Of a stretch of DNA of 64,000 nucleotides, positions 10,153 through 21,399 are shown piece after piece. The DNA is from Elymus sibiricus (lineage: Eukaryota; Streptophyta; Magnoliopsida; Poales; Poaceae), in contig CM077665.1 of assembly GCA_039707655.1 (NCBI GenBank), forward strand, positions 295,062,205-295,126,204, written 5' to 3'. Below the pieces are notes generated by a model. It ran no database searches and was not told where the DNA came from. It saw nothing but the letters and a program-made list of their open reading frames with translations. A program made the translations under genes and the position numbers. Numbering within the stretch: the first letter of the stretch is position 1; each line of letters starts with the position of its first letter.

Positions 10153-11676
10153 TGGTGACCCACAAGTATAGGGGATCAATCGTAGTCCTTTCGATAAGTA
10201 AGAGTGTCGAACCCAACGAGGAGCAGAAGGAAATGACAAGCGGTTTTCAGCAAGGTAATTTCTGCAAGCACTGAAATTGTAGGTAACAGATAGTTTGATA
10301 GCAAGATAATTGGTAACGAGCAAGTAACGGTAACGGTAAATAAGGTGCAGCAAGGTAGCCCATCCTTTTGTGGCAAAGGACAGGCCAGAACAATCTCTAG
10401 TAATAGGCAAAGTGTTCTCGAGGGTACACGGGAATTTCATCTAGTCACTTTTATCATGTTGGTTTGATTTGTGTTCGCTACTTTGATAATTTGATATGTG
10501 GGTGGACCGGTGCTTGGGTGCTGTTCTTACTTGAAGAACCTCCCACTTATGATTAACCCCCTCGCAAGCATCCGCAACTATGAGTAAAGTATTAAGATAA
10601 AATCTAACCATAGCATTAAACGTTTGGATCCAAATCAGCCCCTTACGAAGTAGCGCATAAACTAGGGTTTAAGCGTCTGTCACTCTAGCAACCCATCATC
10701 TAATAACTACTCCACAATGCATTCCCTTTGGCCCAAGGATGGTGAACAGGTGAAGTGTCATGTAGTCGACGTTCACATGACACCACTAAGGGAATCACAA
10801 CATACATATCATCAAAATATCGAACACATATCAAATTCACATGATTACTTGCAACATGACTTCTCCCGTGACCTCAAGAACAAAGGTAACTACTCCAAAA
10901 TAATATTCATGCTCAAGATCAGAGGGGTATTGAATAGCATAATGGATCTGAACATATAATCTTCCACCAAATAAACCATATATGAATCAACTACAAGATG
11001 TAATCAACACTACTAGTCACCCACATGTACCAATCTGAGGTTCCGGTACAAAGATTGAACACAAGAGATGAACTAGGGTTTGAGAGGAGATGGTGCTGTT
11101 GAAGATGTTGATGAAGATTGGCCTCCCAAAGATGAGAGGGGTGTTTGTGATGACGATGGCTTAGATTTCCCCCTCCGGGAGGGAAGTTCCCCCGGCGGAA
11201 TCGCTCCGCCAGAGGCCAAAAGTGCTCCTGCCCAAGTTCTGCCTTGAGACGGCTGCATTCCATCTCGTAAGTCCTCTCCTTATTTTTTCTAGGTCAAAAG
11301 ACCTTATATACCAGAAGATGGGCACCGGAGGTGGGCCGAGGAGGGCACAACCCACCAGGGTGCGCCTGGGGGGCCTGGCGCGCCCTGGTGTCTTGTGCCC
11401 ACCAGGGTGCCCCCCTCCGGTAGTTCTTTGCTCCAGCATTTTTTATTAATTCCAAAAATATTCTCCGTAAAGTTTCAGCTCCATTGGAGATGTGCAGAAT
11501 AGGTATCTCTGATGTGCTTTTTCAGGTCCAGAATTCCAGCTGCCAGTATTCTCCCTCTTTGTGTAAACCTTGCATATTGTGAGAGAAAAGGCATTAGATT
11601 CACTCCCTAAAGCATTATTATTCAACAAAACATAATAAATAACAGTAGGAAATCATGATGCAAAATGGACGTATCA
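10153..11676 (-). mobile_element. Complete Athila-type LTR, solo-like
   Basis: 1,524 bp, from TGGTGACCCACAAG (first bases TGATGACCC in the sister LTR at 48932) to ATGGACGTATCA. It is flanked by AGGAG on both sides (10148-10152 and 11677-11681), which by itself is the signature of a solo LTR. It is followed by B3-locus flank, not by element body. It contains a minus-strand TATATAAGG at 11302-11310 (a likely core promoter) and a nested hairpin at 11343-11400. The family resembles the wheat Sabrina/WHAM type (recalled). Confidence 0.8.
11343..11400. repeat. Nested hairpin in the Athila LTR
   Basis: The outer arms are GGGCACAA (11343-11350) and TTGTGCCC (11393-11400). The inner arms are CACCAGGGTGCGCC (11353-11366) and GGCGCGCCCTGGTG (11377-11390), with one pair being a G-U type wobble. 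Equivalent structures lie at 50116-50173 and, outside the LTR, at 43921-43984. Confidence 0.8.
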
Positions 11677-11850
11677 AGGAGCCCTGTACTCCCTACACTT
11701 GGCCCTTCTTGCCCTCTGTGCAGCATCGCCGAAGTCGACTTGATTCATGGCCCAACACAGGATGTCGACTAACATAGTGTCATTCACTGGGTCAAGAACC
11801 AGTGTCTTCAACTCCTCCGTCGTCGCCTTTTTCACCAAAGTGTCTGCCGC
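11677..11850. repeat. Duplicated fragment of B3-locus flank
   Basis: It matches 50450-50620 with about ten differences, starting with the same AGGAG. It covers the first part of the minus-strand ORF found at 50450-50728. Similarity ends after GTGTCTGCC, where LTR sequence takes over. So the right flank of the Athila insertion is present twice. Confidence 0.85.
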
Positions 11851-12104
11851 CCTTATTTGCTCGAGTATTTTTCATATATTCCAAAATAATTCTCCATGAA
11901 GTTTCAGCTTATTTGGAGATGTGCAGAATAGGTATCTCTAATATGCTTTTTCAGGTCCAGAATTCAACTGCCGGTATTCTCCCTCTTTGTGTAAACCTTG
12001 CATATTGTGAGAGAAAAGGCATTAGAATCACTCCCTAAAGCATTATTATTCAACAAAACATAATAAATAATAGTAGGAAATCATGATGCAAAATGGACGT
12101 ATCA
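11851..12104 (-). mobile_element. 3' LTR stub of the Athila-type element
   Basis: It corresponds to about the last 253 bp of the LTR at 10153-11676 and ends in the same ATGGACGTATCA. The outer 70 bp differ much more from the two full LTRs than the remaining part does, which suggests either a different source for this LTR or local gene conversion. A polypurine tract on the minus strand (CTTGGGGGAGT) follows at 12105-12115. Confidence 0.75.
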
Positions 12105-13467
12105 ACTCCCCCAAGCTTAGACCTCGCTTGTCCTCAAGCGAAAAGCCGAAATTGAAAAGCATGTCCCCATGGTTTGAGAGAGAGGTGTCGATAAGAACAA
12201 AATACGGACATAGTAGTATCATGCTTATTATCATAACAGCAACAAACTCTATCATAAAACTTATTCATATACTTTCATCATATAACTTCTCATGAACAAG
12301 TAACAATTCATCACAACATAGAAGTATAAAGCATAAACCTTATTGAAAACCAACAAACTATGTTCTCAGTCAACTTTGCAACTACAATTCATCATATTTT
12401 CAGGAAGGGTCTCATGTCAAAGCCTTTTGGCAAGTCCACATACTCAACCATCATTTAGTCTTCTATGATTGCTAATACTCACAGCATACCCATGAGCAAA
12501 AAGTTTCAACCAGACACATAGAAAGATAGGGGCTTATAGTTTCGCCTCCCAACGTATTCACCTCAAGGGTGACGTCAACAATAATAACTCATGCCCACTC
12601 ACATCCAACTAGATATATGTGCCTAGATCTTTCCTCACCACATGATGCTTGCAAAAGAAAAAGTAAAAAAGGAATATGGAAGAATACTTGACTCTTGCAT
12701 AAAAGTAAATAGATGAAAGTAAAAGATAGTTCCTTCGCAGAGGGAAGTAGAGGTTGCCATGCGCTTTTTGGTTTGTATGCCCAATCCCTTAATGTAAAAG
12801 AACGTCACGCTATATTGCCCCCTATGATAGCAACCTTTATTATGCAGTCGGTCGCTTTTATTGCTTTGCCATTATAAGTTCGTATAGCGCTCAATTTTCT
12901 CTTACACTAATTGATCAAAACACATTTTGAAGCACTTTTTATTGCCTTATTGCACCGATGACAACTTACTTGAAGGATCTTACTCGATCCGTAGGTAGGT
13001 ATGGTGGACTCTCAAAGAGTGAATTTGGTTTTTTTTGGATGCACAAGTAGTATCTCTACTTAGTGCGGAATTTTTGGCTAGCAAAGATATTGAGCAAGCA
13101 CCACATGTTAAAGGATCTATGACAATATAACTTCTATGTGGATATGACCAAACATAAATCATTACATTGTCTTCCTTGTCCAAGGTCAACAATTTTGACA
13201 TATAATATTTAATGGGGGCTCACAATCATAAAAGATGTCCAAGATAGTGTATTTGCATGTGAATCTTATCTTCCCTATTAATTCTTTCATGAATTGCATT
13301 ATTGACCAATGCTGTGTTTGTCAATCTCCAACAAATTTTACCACTTATACTTTTCCTTATGTGATGTCATTACTTACCATAAGATTAGCATATGATTCTT
13401 TTCATTTATTTCTATTTCCTTTTATTTTGATTGCAAAAAGGAAAGTAAAGAGGCAAAAACTTAGACC
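12105..13467 (-). other. 3' untranslated region of the Athila-type element
   Basis: AT-rich sequence with only short, unsupported ORFs. It starts with the polypurine tract (plus strand ACTCCCCCAAG) next to the LTR. Long non-coding 3' regions are usual for grass Athila elements. It ends where the solo LTR inserts (AGACC at 13463-13467) and resumes at 43143. Confidence 0.7.
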
Positions 13468-13904
13468 TGTCATAGCCCTAGAATACCGCTTGTAAATAGT
13501 GCATTGGCATTCATGTCATCATGTTCATTTTCCTGGAAATTTGAAATGGGGGTTGACAAACCCTAGCACTTCACTGAATAAACCAATTCCAATAATTGAG
13601 ATTTTCAATGAATCCAAAATGCCCATAAAAATGCCCACCATGTCTGATAAATGTTGGGAACAACATACCAGAGGTGTTGCAAATTTAAACAAGGCATTAG
13701 ACATTTTTAATAAACTAAAAATGTTGCCGAAACTAACAACTAAATGATTATAAATATTTTAGTTATTCCAATAATTCTGGAAATTATTGTGGGGCCTAGA
13801 AATAATATGTATAAACCGCAGAAATTATTTCAGGATTATTGAGTTTAGGATTTTTGCCCAAAATAATAATAACAGAGAGCATAAATTAGAAATAGAAAAC
13901 AGAA

Positions 13905-13915
13905 TATATAAAAGG
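13905..13915 (+). promoter_or_regulatory. TATA box in the solo LTR
   Basis: TATATAAAAGG lies about 440 bp inside the LTR, followed by GC-richer sequence, as expected for the U3/R boundary of a plant LTR promoter. No downstream element genes remain. Transcription from it would run into the LARD inserted at 14800. Confidence 0.55.
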
Positions 13916-14799
13916 GAGAAAACCCACCTGGACCTACCTGTTTGGCCCAGCACTGTGCGGCACACTGGCCCAGTCAGTGCCGTCGTCCTCCTAGCGCTAG
14001 TTGGCTGAGCGTGTAGCCAACGCGCGCGCACGGCTAGAGCGCCACGCCACCAGCTCGCCTGCCTGCCTCCATCGCCAGCGCGACGCCGCGTACCTTCTCC
14101 TCAGCGTTGTCTGAAGTGAGCCGACCCCCTCACCTCTTTCCCTGCTTTCTCCCTCGCTCTTCCCCACATGGCCGAGATGCCGGCTCGCTTGTCGCTGACG
14201 TCCGTGTAGCTAGAGCCGCCGCAAAGCCAGTATCCATGTCTCCTAGTTCCGCCATGACGTGTTAGTACTCCCCGCCAAGACCAGCTTTGTCGGAGGCACC
14301 GCAACCCTGACACCGCAGTCGTCTTCTACCTCGGATCCGTCGGACTCCGTCGACGAATTCGCGGCCACCCGCACCTCCCCGAGCTAGCCGAGCCTTTCAT
14401 CGACTATCTCGTGAGCTTCTCATCCCCCTCCCTCACTTCTAGCAGTCGATTCCTTGTCGTAGCTAGCCCAGCCACCATGGCCGAGAGATCCATGCCGCCG
14501 CCGACAAGCTTGCCGTCGCCAGGAAGCTCCTCAGACCAAACCGAGCACATGTGCATGCTCCTGCTGCCCATTATATCCTTCGTCACCGATCAACTTGCTC
14601 AATTTCGAGCTAAAACCCCACGGCCGTGCACAGTCGTACTCCGACGGCCGCCTTCGTTGTTGCTGCTGTCGTTGAAGGCCTCCCCGCATCCATCCGTTGC
14701 TCCATTCGATGAGTGACATCGCCAGCTCGCCGTAGGGCCAAACCGCGCTCGAAACCGTCGCCGGACGGTGATTTCTGAAGTCACCGTCGTAGTTTTTGG

Positions 14800-17700
14800 T
14801 GTAACAGCCCGAGACCGATGCTCCAAAAGATTCCCGTTGTTTTCCATTCTCATCGTTTGTTTGTCGCATTCATCATCGCATCATTCGCATCATCCGCATT
14901 GCATTGGCACTCCGCTGCCGTCATTTTTTCAAAACTTGCATCCATTCGTAGTTGCAAGTTCACTCCGTTCTCATCGTTGACCCTTTCGAGAGCAACCACA
15001 CACGCACGCGCCCGTGACATCGTTAAAAAAATGTTTTAAAAGGCGTGCAAAAAATATTCTCGGATTGAGTCGAAACCTGGTGTGCGGTCTTATTGTATTG
15101 TAGGTAGACCACCTGCCAAATTTCGTCACAATCGGAGGTCGTTTGGTACCCGAACGGTCGACCGTAGCGGCATCGTCATCGGTTTATTATCGGACGTTTT
15201 TCGGTGTTTAAAACATCTGCCACGGGCCGCAAATATTCTCTCTCTCCTCAGCCCACAACCGCTCTACACAGCCCACTAGCCCAGCCTAGTCCCTCCCTCC
15301 GATCGGAACCATCGGATCGCGATCGGAGGGCTTCGAAACGCCCCCAAACCCTCAAACCCTAGCAAAAATTGCTATATATAGGCCTCCCCCTGCCAAAAAT
15401 GGACACTAAACCCATGCTAGCCTCCACCTACCTCGCAGCCGCCGCACCCTCGCCTCAATTTCCGTGCCGGACCAGCCCGCGCCGCCACTTGTCGCCGCCT
15501 GAGCCGTCGCGCCGCCGCTCCCAGCCACTCAGGGACCGCCACCTGTCCCAGCATAGCCTCCCCTCGCCCGCGGCCTGCTAGGCCCATCCGGGGCCCGCCC
15601 GGGCCCGAAACGGCCACCGCCGCAACCCGCAGGGAGCCAAGCTACTGCCCGAGCCCCGAGCTCCACCAGCCGTCGGCGACCCCGCCACTGCGCCGAACGA
15701 CCGAGCTCCTCTGGCCCCAAGCGCCCTACCGCCGGCCTTCTCCCCGATGCCGCCGCTGGTGCCCCGATCGCCCGCGCCTTGCCTTACCTCGCCCGCCGCG
15801 CAAGGATCGCTGCCCTCGCCATGGCTGGCCACACCATGAGCAGCCGCTGCCCGTGGACTCTGATGACTCCGCTCATCGCCAACCGCCACCGGATCCGCTC
15901 CTCTGGTGGCCGGATCTGCCCAGCGCCTTCATCCCCGGTACGTGTGGCGCCGCCCTCGCCGGAGCCCTTCTAGCTACCGCCAGCCATCGTTCCCCGCCGC
16001 CGGCTCGATCCAGGCAGGATCGAGGGCGTCGGGCGCCCGAACCGCTCGCGTGCGTTGACCGCAGGTGGGCCGCCCCCAGCGCCAAGGCTCAGGGCGCTTC
16101 CCCTCCGGCCCACGGCCACGCTGGTGAGAGCCCAGCAGATTCGGCCCGATTCGTTTTTTTTTCCTGTGTACGAATTTGTCCAATTATCCTGAGAATTACC
16201 AGAATTGCAGAAAACCCCCCGTTCTTCATGCATTTAATAACTCACTAACCGTGCATCGGATGAAAATGATTTAAATATGTAAAGTGCTTAGAATTTTGCG
16301 TACATTCACAATATGCCACTTTCATGCATGTTTAAAATGTTTAACCTTGCTGTTTGCATTAATTTGTGTAGTTGCCATGCTAAAATGATTTATTTCATAA
16401 CTACAAAACTGTAGCTCCGATAAAAATGTTCCACATATGTAACCTGACTAGAAAATCATGTAGTATCTCATGGCACGCTTTATTTTTTGTTTAACAAATA
16501 TAAAATATGCTTAGGAAAGATCTGGACCAAAATAATAATTTGCATGTGGGGTCATTTTGGAAATACTATAAGTCGTTTCCGACCTCACTTAAAATGCCTA
16601 GATGATGTAGTTGTTCATGCTTCACCTCTTGCCATGATAAACAACATTTAAAATGATTGTTTAGTTAAACAACTTTAACCGCATTTCTCTTAACATGGAG
16701 AGTTATTATTTTGTTATAGGTAAGTTCTCCCTCTCCATTTAAAATTGCGTAATTCCTTCTTCAACCTATGCCATGACCACCCATGTTAACCACATTTAAT
16801 ATTGATGAGTACCTAAACGAGAGTGAATTAAATAATACAAATGTGGAGTTTCATCAATATGCAACTCAATGCATATTGAGCTTCACTTAATGTGTAGTAT
16901 TTTCTTGTTGTGCTTGCCATGTCGTGCATGATTAAACCGGACATGCATCATATTTGTTTGCGCATCATGTCATGCATATGTTGTGGTGTTATCGTGTGTT
17001 GATTGTATGTTTTCGGATTGCTTCTTCTCGATAGAATTCCGAAAGCGTTCGGAGTGTGAGGATTCGTTCGACTACGTTGGCTCGTCTTCTTCACGGATTC
17101 GTTCTTCTTCCAAGCGGGATCTCTGGCAAGATGATCATTTCCTTGGATACCACTACTATCATTGCCATGCTAGATGTCTCGTTTCCATCGCTGTCTCGTT
17201 AACTACCACTTGTTTGTCAAGCCTCCCAAAATGCCATGAGAAGCCTCTAACCCTCCACATCCCAGCAAACCATTGTTTGGCTATGTTACCGCTTGCTCAG
17301 CCCTTCTTATAGCGTTGCTAGTTGCAGGTGCAAATTGGTTTCCATGTGCCAACATGGATATTTTGATATATCACAATATTATTGCTATTTAATTTAATGC
17401 ACATATATACTTGGTAAAGGGTGGAAGGCTTGGCCTTTTGCTCGGTGTTTTGTTCCACTCTTGCCACCCTAGTTACTTGTGAACCGGTGTTATGTTCCAT
17501 ATTTTGCGCTCCTAACATGCTCGGGGTTGTTATGGGGACCCCCTTGACCATTCGTTTTAGATTAAAACTTGTCTGGCAAGGCCCAACTTTGGTACAACAT
17601 TTGCCTAATAACTAATAAACCTGCATAGGGAGTAATTAACCCGAGGATCTGTAATCAACAACCCGAGCCAGTGCTCCTCATGAGTGTTGGTCCAAAACAG

Positions 17701-18795
17701 AGCCACTTGCGGGGCCACCTCGGGGCAACTCGAGGGATTTCTATCAGGTCGCCGTACGTAGTGTTCATTCGGCCGTGTCCTGAGAACGAGATACGTGGCT
17801 CCTATCGGGTTCGTCGACCCGTCGGGCGGTCTTGCTGGACTTGTTTTACCTTTCTCGAATGTCTTGTGCGAGGAATTCCGATAATACTTCGGGCTATCTC
17901 GAGGTTGCGGTTTTCTAACGGAATTGCCTAGGAAGATCACGAGATTCGTGGTCGAGGTTATTCCCGCGGCGTGTGGTTAGTTTGTGATGGATGAGTTGGA
18001 GCACCCCTGCAGGGTTAAATCTTTCGAAAAGCCGTGCCCGCTGTTACGTGGCAACTTGGAAACTTTGTTTAACACCCGGTCATAGCAAACTTAAAGTAAA
18101 CTCAAATAAAATACACCAACCGTGTGCGTAACCGTGACTGTCTCTTCTCGTGAATTTCTGACCCGAGAGAGAACACGACAGGGTTATGTTTGTTTGTAAG
18201 TAGGTGTTCAGGATCTCTTAGAGATCATTACTACTTCATGTCCATTTATGCGACGATCATCCCCCTTTATTCTTGTACTCGTAAGTTAGCCACTCAAATA
18301 AATGCTTAGTGCTTGCTGCAGCCTCACCACTTAACCATACCTCACCCATTGAGCTTTAATAGTCTTGATACCCTTGGAAATGAGATTGCTGAGTCCCTGT
18401 GGCTCACAGATTACTACAACAACAGTTGCAGGTACATGTAATGCGATGATTTGACGTGAGCTCGATGCTTGTTTGATTTGGAGTTCTTCTTCTTCTTCTT
18501 CATCGATCTAGGATGGGTTCCAGGCGGCAGCCTGGGATAGCAAGGATGGATGTCATTTTATCGTTTGTTTCCGTCCGTAGTCGGACCCTGCTCTTCTGTA
18601 TGATGATATTATATGTTGTTGTATTGATGTGATATTGATTTAGCTTGTGGCGAGTGTAAGCCAATTCCATATACTCAGCTCTTCTTTACATGTACTTGTA
18701 ATGATATCCATTCTTGCGAAACGACGAGATGCGCTTCTATCCCTGTCGAGGCCCTCGTGCCAAAATAAGGATAGGATCGCATTTTGGGCGTTACA
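14800..18795 (+). mobile_element. 5' LTR of the LARD
   Basis: 3,996 bp. A TATA box lies at 15373-15380. A GC-rich proline/arginine-coding-like stretch follows (about 15400-16150), then AT-rich sequence. ORFs inside it are not conserved with the 3' LTR and are not considered genes. A block at 18001-18060 (GCACCCCTGCAGGG and GCCGTGCCCG) recurs in the other Gypsy LTRs of the window. Confidence 0.85.
15373..15380 (+). promoter_or_regulatory. TATA box, LARD 5' LTR
   Basis: TATATATA followed by GGCC about 570 bp into the LTR. The 3' LTR has the same box at 37000-37007. Transcription would begin about 30 bases further and read through the LTR into the LARD core. Confidence 0.6.
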
Positions 18796-18798
18796 AGT

Positions 18799-18810
18799 TG
18801 GTATCAGAGC
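18799..18810 (+). other. Primer-binding site, LARD
   Basis: TGGTATCAGAGC starts three bases after the LTR. It is the standard plant site complementary to the 3' end of initiator tRNA-Met and fixes plus orientation. Confidence 0.9.
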
Positions 18811-21399
18811 TTGTACCGACCTAGGAGCCCCCTTGATTGATCGAACTTTGGCCGAGTCGAGTCTAGTGAAAAACTACTTTGAGTCTAGTTATATATCGGA
18901 GAGTAGGATTCTTTTTACTCCTCTTCTATGCTCTGGTGAGGAATCCTGACGTAGGAATTTTAATTCTACCCCTCTTCTCACTCAAATTTTTTTAGGATCA
19001 CGCGGGTATTTTGGAACCTCTATGATGTCGATGTGACCGGAATTATGTTCTTGGTGCCTCCCGTACGTATGGATTGGACCCGGGGAGTTGAGCTCCAAGG
19101 GGTTCTTGACACATCGCTATCGTTCAGTTTCCTTAGTATCTCAGGACGCGGATGTTCGAAATTGCTTAAATACTATTCGTGGTGCGAAGAGTGTGGCGGC
19201 ACCCAGTACTGGGGAGTGGGATCTCATGTACTGCCATCTTTAGTATCGTTGTGATTACGAGGGTCTGAGGTAGATGAGTTTCTTAGACCGCTGGTTGTGT
19301 GTTGAGGGATGTGATACACCGGAGAGTAGTATTACTGCTAGGAGTTGAGTGATGGATAAAATCTCCGTGTATCCGTGTACCCGATTGCATAACCAAATAT
19401 TTCGGAAGTTCTTAGGTGGGAATTCAAGTAGTTACCTAGGCTATCTTCCAACAGATCATGATGTGAGGTTGGGGTTCGACATCTAGTGGTTCATTTGTTC
19501 ACGGTCTTTCTTACAACGGTTCTTGTTGGGTCTTAAAGAGTCCTTGTAGCTTGCTACGACTCGGGGACGCTTCGTATGTCGTGTGCACTGCCTTGTACAT
19601 GATGGATACTGTAAGATCGAGCCCGTGCGAGCCTTACCACGAAAATATCAGACGAAATCTCTGTCATGAATTTGTTTTCGGCTTAATTCTCAAGCCCCAT
19701 CCTTTGTTTTATTGGAGTATGGTAATTCGAGTTGCTTCGATGTCAAATGTTGTTTTCATATTTTTCCTAAGCGGTGTTCTCATAATTCTATGGGAATGCT
19801 AATCCTTTTGCTCAATCAAATTGTCATGTCAATTTTTTTCCGTCCGGAGTGCTTCTCTTTAAGTGAATTCAACCCTCTCCAATATTTGCAAGATCAATCC
19901 TCATATCTCTTTCCCGGAGTTCATTTCATCCGTCCAAACCTTTGCTTTGTTTTCCCCACCCTCCCACCCTTTTTTCTTCAAGATTACATTCTCATCCAAG
20001 TGCCTTTCTGTTCATTTATGCTTCTGCTATCTTTTCTTCCGTATTGTATCCGGTGATTCGTTGTGAAGATGCTCAAGTGCTCAAGTTCATCATTCTTTGT
20101 TCTCGTTCTTCTTCAGTGGATTCAATCCAATCTCTCGGTGTTCATCATGTCTTTGTCATTCGTTAAATGCATTCCCATGTTGGAAATTCTTATCCAAGCC
20201 TCTTTCTATTTTATCCGGAGTGCGGAAGATATCTCAGAAGACTCGTGTTTCCGTCCAAATCCTTTCAATTATTTCGAGGTTGTCACCTCATCAAGTTTTC
20301 ATTTGTACCGGTGTAATATCTTTCTAAGCAATCATTTCAACGGTGTTTCCTTCAGTGGGCCCATAACCCACAAGTCTTTTCCCCAGGATCTTACCTGGCT
20401 CTTCTAATCTTTTCCGGAGACCTCAAGTTCTTTTCAAATGTGACGTAAGAATGAATTCCATTAGTCATATTCCCTCTCCAAGATCGTTTCCGAATCATTA
20501 TAGTTGGCTCAACATTTTCTTTCTTCTTTCAGAGTGTCTCAACAATTTTGAAGGTGTTCCTCTCATCTTTCTCATTCTGCAAGACCGAAGAAGAGTTTCT
20601 CTTAAATATTTATCCGTTCTTTTGAAGATTCATGGTTCAAGCTTCATGGTGTCCTCGTAATTCTTGTCGATCATGAGTAATTCCTTCCATATTTTATCTG
20701 GAGCATTTCATAGCTGTTTTCATTTCTCGATTCTCTGAAGGTCATCATTTCAGAAGGTCTCTTCATTCTCAGCTTTGAGCTTTCGTTCTCAAATTCTTCT
20801 CAATTGTTGTCTCTTCGTTCGTATCTCAATCATTCTAGTGCTTCGTTCAAGTTTTATATTAGGTGGATCATGATCTCTTCGTTCTCATGTATCTCCACGC
20901 ATTCGTATTATCCCCATTCGTTTCTAATCTTTCCGGTGTTTCATTCAAGAATTCTTCAAGCTTGTTGAATCTCTCTTCAATCTTCGCAAGAAGAATAAGT
21001 GGTATGCCAAATCCGTTGCTTGTCATCAATTTAACTTGATGAAGGATAAGCATAACATAATTCTTATTCTTGTTTTATCAAGTGATTTCAATCCTTCTTC
21101 CGGAGTTGTCATGATATCAGATTCTTGATTCCAAGTTGTTCATCTTTTCTTTTCCGGAGTTCGAGTTTTCTCTAGTATCTCGAAGCTTCATCTAAATCAT
21201 TGCAAGGCCTTAATCTTATTCTTTTCAACCTTCAATTCTTTTGATCATTCTTTTGTATACGAAGGCTATTCATGGTGGTTCGTTAAAGATGTAATTCATT
21301 CTCGAAGTGTTCTTCAAGATTCTTGTTGGAGAGGCTCAAGTATTCTTTATCTTGAATTTCAAAGTGCATTCTGTCTCCATTGTCTTTTGAGATGGTATT
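18811..21399 (+). other. LARD core, left part, non-coding
   Basis: About 2.6 kb with only short, scattered ORFs. It contains GGCCGAGTCGAGTCTAGT at 18850-18867, shared with the leaders of two Gypsy elements in this window. From about 19650 it is T- and C-rich on the plus strand, with many TTCTTC, TCATTC and TTCCGGAG words. It ends with GTATT (21395-21399), the left target-site copy of the nested Tekay-type element. Confidence 0.75.
18850..18867 (+). promoter_or_regulatory. Leader motif shared with Gypsy elements
   Basis: GGCCGAGTCGAGTCTAGT lies 51 bases after the start of the primer-binding site. Near-identical words lie 41 bases (55844-55861) and 47 bases (60933-60950) after the primer-binding sites of two Gypsy elements. 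The position is typical for packaging or dimerisation signals in retroelement RNA; that role is an inference. Confidence 0.5.
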
